From contig JAIDJD010000380.1 of the NCBI GenBank assembly GCA_029052375.1, positions 1 through 10,098 on the forward strand: a DNA stretch of 10,098 nt, in the 5' to 3' direction. Positions 6,461 through 10,098 of this stretch are shown piece after piece. Source of the DNA: Duncaniella sp. GTDB lineage: Bacteria > Bacteroidota > Bacteroidia > Bacteroidales > Muribaculaceae. The notes beneath the pieces were generated by a model that did not search any database, was not told the DNA's origin, and saw nothing but the letters and a program-made list of their open reading frames with translations. Both the position numbers and the translations under genes were made by a program. Numbering within the stretch: position 1 is the first letter of the stretch; each line of letters starts with the position of its first letter.

Positions 6461-7945
6461 TCAGGAGAGGCGGGTGGATGCGCTGTAGTTGGGGGCCTCG
6501 CTTGTGATGGCTACGTCGTGGGGATGGCTTTCGGCCACGCCTGCATTGGTGATGCGGGTGAACCTTGCCTCCCAGAGCTTCTCGATGGTGGCGGCGCCGC
6601 AATAGCCCATGCCCGAGCGGAGACCGCCGAGCATCTGGTAGACCACCTCGTAGAGATTGCCCTTGTAGGGCACTCGGGCGGCGATGCCTTCGGGGACGAG
6701 CTTCTTGACGTCAGACTCGTTGGCCTGGAAGTAGCGGTCCTTTGAGCCCTTCTCCATGGCCTCGAGCGAGCCCATGCCTCGATACGACTTGTACTTGCGG
6801 CCGTTGAAGATGATGGTGTCGCCGGGCGACTCCTCCACGCCTGCGAGCATACCGCCGAGCATCACGGAGTATGCGCCTGCGGCGAGAGCCTTGACGATGT
6901 CGCCTGAGTAGCGTATGCCGCCGTCGGCGATGAGGGGCACGCCTGTGCCCTGGAGGGCCTTGGCCACGTCGTAGACGGCTGTGAGCTGGGGCACGCCGAC
7001 GCCTGCCACCACGCGTGTGGTGCAGATGGAGCCGGGGCCGATGCCAACCTTGACGCCGTCGGCGCCGTTCTCTACGAGGTATTTGGCGGCCTCGCCTGTG
7101 GCTATGTTGCCGACAACGACGTCAATCTCGGGATACTTGGCCTTGACAGCCTTGAGGATGCCTATCACGCCCTTGGAGTGGCCGTGGGCGGTGTCGATGA
7201 CGAGGGCGTCCACGCCTGCCTCGACGAGGGCGTCCACGCGGTCCATAGAGTCGGCCGTGACGCCTACGCCGGCGGCCACGCGGAGACGGCCGAGCTTGTC
7301 CTTGCAGGCAAAGGGCTTGTCCTTGGCCTTGGTGATGTCCTTGTATGTCACGAGGCCTATCAGCTTGCCTTCTGCGTCTACCACGGGGAGCTTCTCGATC
7401 TTGTGCTGCTGGAGTATGCGCGATGCCTCCTCGAGGTCTGTGGTCTGGTTGGTGGTGATGAGGTTCTCGGTGGTCATCACCTCGTCGATGCGGCGGGCGG
7501 GGTTCTGCTCGAAGCGGAGGTCGCGGTTGGTGACGATGCCCACGAGCTTGCGGTCTTCGTCTACCACGGGGATGCCGCCGATGTGGTACTCCTTCATCAT
7601 GTTGAGGGCGTCGGCCACAGTGGAGCCGCGGAGGATGGTGACGGGGTCATAAATCATGCCGTTCTCGGCGCGCTTCACGGCGTGTACCTGGCGGGCCTGC
7701 TCGGCGATGGTCATATTCTTGTGTATCACACCGATGCCTCCCTCGCGGGCTATGGCTATGGCGAGTGATGCCTCGGTGACGGTGTCCATGGCCGCCGAGA
7801 CGATGGGGATGTTGAGTGTGATGTTGCGTGAAAAACGGGTGGAGAGATTAACTTCTCTTGGAAGGACCTCCGAAAATGCCGGAATCAGAAGAACGTCGTC
7901 AAACGTCAGTCCGTCCATTCTTACTCGATCTGCAATAAATGACAT
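6461..7945 (-). CDS. guaB: IMP dehydrogenase
   Basis: GuaB oxidises IMP to XMP with NAD+, the rate-limiting step of GMP synthesis, in the cytoplasm. The 494-residue length is normal for bacterial enzymes. It opens with GLTFDDVLLIPAFSEVLP (12-29). The two CBS domains (about 99-150 and 158-205) are complete. The catalytic loop GSICTTR carries the active-site Cys308, preceded by VKVGIGPG. DGGIRYSGD (341-349) and YRGMGSLEAM (388-397) bind substrate phosphate, and the mobile flap contains EGIAARVPYKG with Arg424 and Tyr427. The C-terminus SASTRLS is unremarkable. The ATG at 7945 begins the conserved N-terminus. A TATCTTTG promoter lies about 24 bases upstream, giving a very short leader without a Shine-Dalgarno sequence, and a strong hairpin terminator follows. 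It therefore looks like a single-gene transcript. Confidence 0.98.
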   Translation of the reverse strand: MSFIADRVRMDGLTFDDVLLIPAFSEVLPREVNLSTRFSRNITLNIPIVSAAMDTVTEASLAIAIAREGGIGVIHKNMTIAEQARQVHAVKRAENGMIYDPVTILRGSTVADALNMMKEYHIGGIPVVDEDRKLVGIVTNRDLRFEQNPARRIDEVMTTENLITTNQTTDLEEASRILQQHKIEKLPVVDAEGKLIGLVTYKDITKAKDKPFACKDKLGRLRVAAGVGVTADSMDRVDALVEAGVDALVIDTAHGHSKGVIGILKAVKAKYPEIDVVVGNIATGEAAKYLVENGADGVKVGIGPGSICTTRVVAGVGVPQLTAVYDVAKALQGTGVPLIADGGIRYSGDIVKALAAGAYSVMLGGMLAGVEESPGDTIIFNGRKYKSYRGMGSLEAMEKGSKDRYFQANESDVKKLVPEGIAARVPYKGNLYEVVYQMLGGLRSGMGYCGAATIEKLWEARFTRITNAGVAESHPHDVAITSEAPNYSASTRLS

Positions 7946-7968
7946 AGACGATATTGATTTATTGCGTG

Positions 7969-8002
7969 CAAAGATACGGATTTTTCCTCAATAACCCATC
8001 AA
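7969..8002 (-). promoter_or_regulatory. guaB promoter (TTG, 23-base spacer, TATCTTTG)
   Basis: On the minus strand TTG (8000-8002) is followed after 23 bases by TATCTTTG (7969-7976), matching the Bacteroidetes TTG-N(17-23)-TAnnTTTG pattern. The predicted start site lies about 15-20 bases before the guaB ATG. No purine-responsive riboswitch can fit in so short a leader. Confidence 0.7.
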
Positions 8003-8044
8003 CCCCTGCCAAATATTTTTTTCGGGCCCCCAAAAGATGGTCGC

Positions 8045-8086
8045 TGAGGCGCCCGGCAAAGGGGCTTGAGGCGCCGCCGGCGTTTT
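8045..8086 (+). repeat. Paired TGAGGCGCC repeats with a terminator-like hairpin
   Basis: TGAGGCGCC occurs at 8045-8053 and again at 8067-8075, 22 bases apart, in the divergent gap between guaB and the L,D-transpeptidase. The second copy can fold as GGCGCC-GCC-GGCGTT, followed by TTTATT, resembling a plus-strand intrinsic terminator. The CCGGC/GCCGG pair gives an alternative fold. No plus-strand gene lies upstream that would need terminating. It could mark the end of a small RNA or shield the downstream gene; this is uncertain. Confidence 0.3.
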
Positions 8087-8125
8087 ATTGCTCAAAAAAG
8101 TTATCGCGATATGGATAAAATTTAT

Positions 8126-8133
8126 TAATTTCG
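8126..8133 (+). promoter_or_regulatory. Weak -7-like element just before the L,D-transpeptidase start
   Basis: TAATTTCG differs from TAnnTTTG at one position and ends five bases before the ATG at 8139. If used, the transcript would have almost no leader. I see no TTG element at 17-23 bases upstream, so the call is tentative. Confidence 0.25.
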
Positions 8134-8138
8134 TGGCT

Positions 8139-8789
8139 ATGAATTTGCGTGTACATATACTCGCGGGTCTCCTGTTGCCGCTCCTGCCTGTGGCTGTCTC
8201 CGCTCAAGAGACGGTCTCTGAGGCTGTTGTTCCTGATTTTGCACCTGAGGTGCATGAGATGCTGGTCTCTTATGGCGGCACGCTCGCGCCGTCGCTTCCC
8301 GAGCCTGAGAGGTGGGACGAGCTCGACTCGCCAGTGTCGGCCGCGCCGGGACGTATGCGCGCGCCCAAGAACATCGTGGTCGACAAGCCTCGCACGCGCC
8401 TGTACATTATCAACGCCTTCGGCGACACTCTGGGGCGCTATCGCGTGTGTGCCTCGCGCGAGCGCGGCCAGAAGAAGGGCAAGGACGACTGGCGCACGCC
8501 CGAGGGGACATTCCGCATCCACGGGGTCTACAATTCCACAGACTGGACTTACAAGGATACGGACGACAAGTGTTACGGCCCGTTCTTCATCTCGCTGCTG
8601 ACGCCTCCGTTCTGGGGCATCGGCATACATGGCACCAATGCGCCTTATTCTGTGCCGGGCAGGCGCAGCCACGGCTGCATGAGGATGCGCAACGAGGACA
8701 TCGTCCGGGTCCGCCGCATGGTCGACAAGGACTCTCGCGTCACAGTCCTCCCGGACCCGGTCCCTGCCGAGCAGGGCGGGGCTCAGTAG
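8139..8789 (+). CDS. Secreted L,D-transpeptidase (YkuD domain)
   Basis: A 216-residue exported protein with a signal peptide (residues 1-22, ending VSA/Q). The YkuD catalytic domain spans about 77-205: it opens NIVVDKPRTRLYIINAFGD, continues with a TPEGTFRI segment and ends with the active site. The first histidine is in IGIHGTN (H164) and the catalytic block is SHGCMR (S177, H178, Cys180, Arg182), all intact. YkuD enzymes form 3-3 cross-links in peptidoglycan or attach proteins to it, acting in the periplasm through the cysteine thiol. The region 23-75 is a short, low-complexity linker. The ATG at 8139 precedes the signal peptide; an in-frame ATG at 8088 would add 17 residues ahead of it and is less likely. 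Its last seven bases overlap the end of the convergent TraB/GumN-family gene. Confidence 0.88.
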   Translation: MNLRVHILAGLLLPLLPVAVSAQETVSEAVVPDFAPEVHEMLVSYGGTLAPSLPEPERWDELDSPVSAAPGRMRAPKNIVVDKPRTRLYIINAFGDTLGRYRVCASRERGQKKGKDDWRTPEGTFRIHGVYNSTDWTYKDTDDKCYGPFFISLLTPPFWGIGIHGTNAPYSVPGRRSHGCMRMRNEDIVRVRRMVDKDSRVTVLPDPVPAEQGGAQ

Positions 8790-9658
8790 GCCGCTCTTAC
8801 GTCAAGCCCTCTCTGTCTCAACAGCTCGAGCAGGCCTCTCTCGCCGGGCAGGTGTCCGGCGCCTACGGCTATGAAGAGAGCTTTGCCGCCTATCTGCGGA
8901 GCCAGGGTCTCGGCCCACTTCTCGTTGCGTCTGTATATGAGGGTCTCTGCCGTGCTTCCCATGCTGTCTTTGTCGCTTTCGATGAGCCTCCTCAGTGCCT
9001 CGAGGTCTCCCGCGAGGTATGCGTCTGCGATTTCGCGGGCGTTCTCCACGGCCTCGTCGTCGTGGCGCACTATCTCCATCAGCTTGGCGGCCTGTATCGA
9101 TATCGGTTCGCCGAGCAGCATTGCGGCCTGCTCCTCCACGGTCTCCAGTCCTCTCAGCTCCTTGCCTGCTTCATCGGCGCGCTCATGCACTATGATGTCT
9201 ATCTGGTTTTCAGGCTTGAATCCGGGCATAATCTTTATGGCCTGCATCGTGGCGATGAGTGTGGACAGGAGGGCGGGTTTCATGGCGTTCATCATTCTCA
9301 CGTCGGCCCCGGCTCCGATATATTTTTTAATCACGGTGTTGATGGAGTCGAGCTGGGCGGGGGAGAAGAGGGTTATGATGGTCGAGTCGGCCGGGGCCGC
9401 CGCGTGGAGCCGTATGACTGTCTGGGACGAGCTGAGGTCCGAGGCGAGCATCTCGCCATACACGATGTCTGCCCGGTCGAGAGCGTCGGCCAGTCCGGGG
9501 ATGCTGTCGAGCACCGACGGAGGGGCTATATGGTGTGTGCCGAAGATATACGATGGCGTCTCGGAGCCTTTCGCCGAGACCTTCCACAACAGCTGGGCGC
9601 TGACCGCTCCGGCGAGGCCTGCGATCAGGCAGGCTGTCATCATTATGATTCTCTTCAT
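8783..9658 (-). CDS. TraB/GumN family protein (TIKI-like putative metalloprotease)
   Basis: A 291-residue protein with a signal peptide (residues 1-21, ending VSA/Q). The family (TraB/PrgY/GumN, related to animal Tiki) is marked by two G-x-x-H motifs and conserved glutamates. Here they are GTHH at 40-43 and GAGH at 266-269 within VGAGHLPGERGLLELLRQRG. E69 lies in VYGEM and E172 in LRGLETVEEQ, with RNEKW at 244-248 just before the last strand. Length and motif order fit a complete member. Tiki proteins are metal-dependent proteases, but the role of the bacterial periplasmic members is not settled, so protease activity is an inference. The ATG at 9658 directly precedes the signal sequence. A weak promoter lies about 30 bases upstream. 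It is not obviously in an operon. Confidence 0.87.
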   Translation of the reverse strand: MKRIIMMTACLIAGLAGAVSAQLLWKVSAKGSETPSYIFGTHHIAPPSVLDSIPGLADALDRADIVYGEMLASDLSSSQTVIRLHAAAPADSTIITLFSPAQLDSINTVIKKYIGAGADVRMMNAMKPALLSTLIATMQAIKIMPGFKPENQIDIIVHERADEAGKELRGLETVEEQAAMLLGEPISIQAAKLMEIVRHDDEAVENAREIADAYLAGDLEALRRLIESDKDSMGSTAETLIYRRNEKWAETLAPQIGGKALFIAVGAGHLPGERGLLELLRQRGLDVRAAY

Positions 9659-9685
9659 GGATGTGTGGTTGGGGTTTACAGTCTG

Positions 9686-9716
9686 CTAAAGTACGTCCTT
9701 TAGAACTTGTGTCCAA
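9686..9716 (-). promoter_or_regulatory. Candidate promoter of the TraB/GumN-family gene
   Basis: On the minus strand TTG (9714-9716) is followed after 20 bases by TACTTTAG (9686-9693), one mismatch from TAnnTTTG. The -7-like box forms one arm of a CTAAAG-N6-CTTTAG inverted repeat (9686-9703), which could be an operator or chance. Confidence 0.4.
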
Positions 9717-9779
9717 GCCGTTCGCTATATTTTAACACATTTTAAGGGTATTGTTTCCGGATTTTCACGGGATTTTGTC

Positions 9780-9787
9780 TAATTTTG
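9780..9787 (+). promoter_or_regulatory. Promoter -7 element for tRNA-Arg
   Basis: TAATTTTG matches TAnnTTTG exactly and lies 19 bases before the 5' end of the tRNA, in the right direction. A TTG at 9751-9753 is 26 bases away, slightly beyond the usual spacing. Confidence 0.6.
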
Positions 9788-9806
9788 CACTACCGTTTCG
9801 CCTCTT

Positions 9807-9878
9807 GCCTTGGTAGTTCAATGGATAGAACAAGCCTCTCCTAAAGGTTAGATAGGGGTTCGATTCCCCTCCGAGGTA
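9807..9878 (+). tRNA. tRNA-Arg (anticodon CCT)
   Basis: A complete 72-base cloverleaf. The acceptor GCCTTGG (9807-9813) pairs with CCGAGGT (9871-9877) with G-U at the first pair. U8-A9 follow, then the D stem GTTC/GAAC (9816-9819, 9828-9831) around AATGGATA. The anticodon stem AGCCT/AGGTT holds the loop CTCCTAA with anticodon CCT at 9840-9842, reading AGG. A four-base variable region precedes the T stem AGGGG/CCCCT and loop TTCGATT. The discriminator is A9878. The bases after it are CAC, so the CCA end is not encoded and must be added. Confidence 0.95.
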
Positions 9879-9885
9879 CACGAAA

Positions 9886-9917
9886 AAAAGAAACCGCAGC
9901 AACCTGCGGTTTCTTTT
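9886..9917 (+). terminator. Intrinsic terminator of tRNA-Arg
   Basis: A perfect 14-pair stem: AAAAGAAACCGCAG pairs with CTGCGGTTTCTTTT around a CAAC loop, starting 7 bases after the tRNA. The A-rich and T-rich arms make it potentially active in both directions. Confidence 0.88.
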
Positions 9918-10098
9918 CTGCATAGTCCGGATCGGCTCCCGGAGAAAGTCATAAGGCACAGGTATTACTTTATTCATCAGTTTTAATTGTTATAAAATGT
10001 TAAATATTGTTAATCCCCCCCCCTAAATTTTGTGGGTTTTAGATTTTTATCGCTGTTTTTGCAGAGCCGGAGAGGCGAAGGCCCCAAGTGGTTTGCCG
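9918..10098. other. AT-rich intergenic stretch with nine-C tract; no gene recognised
   Basis: After the tRNA terminator there is no complete gene. The stretch 9960-10050 is AT-rich, interrupted by nine consecutive Cs (10015-10023), which are followed directly by TAAATTTTG, a near-match to the -7 element with one extra base. The last ~60 bases become GC-rich again and are open on the minus strand up to a TAA at 10039-10041, and open in one plus frame without an ATG. They could be the tail of a gene beyond the window or an upstream region. I cannot assign them. Confidence 0.4.

Noticed and set aside
5547..6488. 313-codon plus-strand frame
   Set aside because: Antisense to the isomerase and running through the guaB terminator; no domain or initiation signal.
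7946..7968. Purine riboswitch before guaB
   Set aside because: The promoter lies only about 24 bases from the start codon, leaving no room for a riboswitch.
8312..9703. 463-codon open frame on the plus strand spanning the convergent pair
   Set aside because: It is out of frame with the L,D-transpeptidase and antisense to the TraB/GumN gene, both of which carry intact motifs. No family features of its own.
9765..9977. 70-codon minus-strand frame
   Set aside because: It runs across the tRNA-Arg gene and its terminator; the cloverleaf is complete and explains the sequence.

Overview
The window looks like a chromosomal piece of a moderately GC-rich member of the Bacteroidales. Muribaculaceae or a relative would fit, but that is an inference from gene content and base composition, not proven. 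Three things support the order. Start codons lack Shine-Dalgarno sequences. Several genes are preceded by the Bacteroidetes -7 element TAnnTTTG (TATCTTTG before guaB and wzi, TAATTTTG before the tRNA). The protein families are typical of the group: a Bacteroidetes-type Wzi, a double-parvulin isomerase next to guaB, a DUF4038/GH140 protein and a TraB/GumN protein.

Layout, left to right. Positions 1-2634 (minus strand) hold a surface-glycan block. It is transcribed leftwards from a promoter near 2735: an outer-membrane capsule-assembly protein (Wzi family), a small lipocalin-like lipoprotein, and the first 187 codons of a LegB-type NAD-dependent 4,6-dehydratase that runs off the left edge. The wzi leader contains a striking 56-base nested inverted repeat. 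Positions 2794-6254 (minus strand) hold a secreted GH140-like (apiosidase-like) glycoside hydrolase and, upstream of it, a periplasmic peptidyl-prolyl isomerase with two parvulin domains. A strong GC-rich hairpin lies between the two. Positions 6461-7945 (minus strand) hold guaB (IMP dehydrogenase), with its own promoter and a long hairpin terminator ending in a U-tract.

On the right, a secreted L,D-transpeptidase (8139-8789, plus strand) converges on a TraB/GumN-family protein (8783-9658, minus strand), and their 3' ends overlap by 7 bases. Then come tRNA-Arg(CCT) with a near-perfect terminator and an AT-rich stretch with a nine-C tract. The last ~60 bases are open in some frames but cannot be assigned.

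Functionally, the window mixes housekeeping (GMP synthesis, a tRNA), envelope maintenance (periplasmic folding, peptidoglycan cross-linking) and surface polysaccharide export or modification. I found no insertion sequence, CRISPR array, phage gene or toxin-antitoxin pair, and no clearly new multi-gene system. The most unusual signals are non-coding: the nested hairpin leader of wzi, the intercistronic hairpin before the GH140 gene, and the poly-C tract beside a promoter-like sequence.
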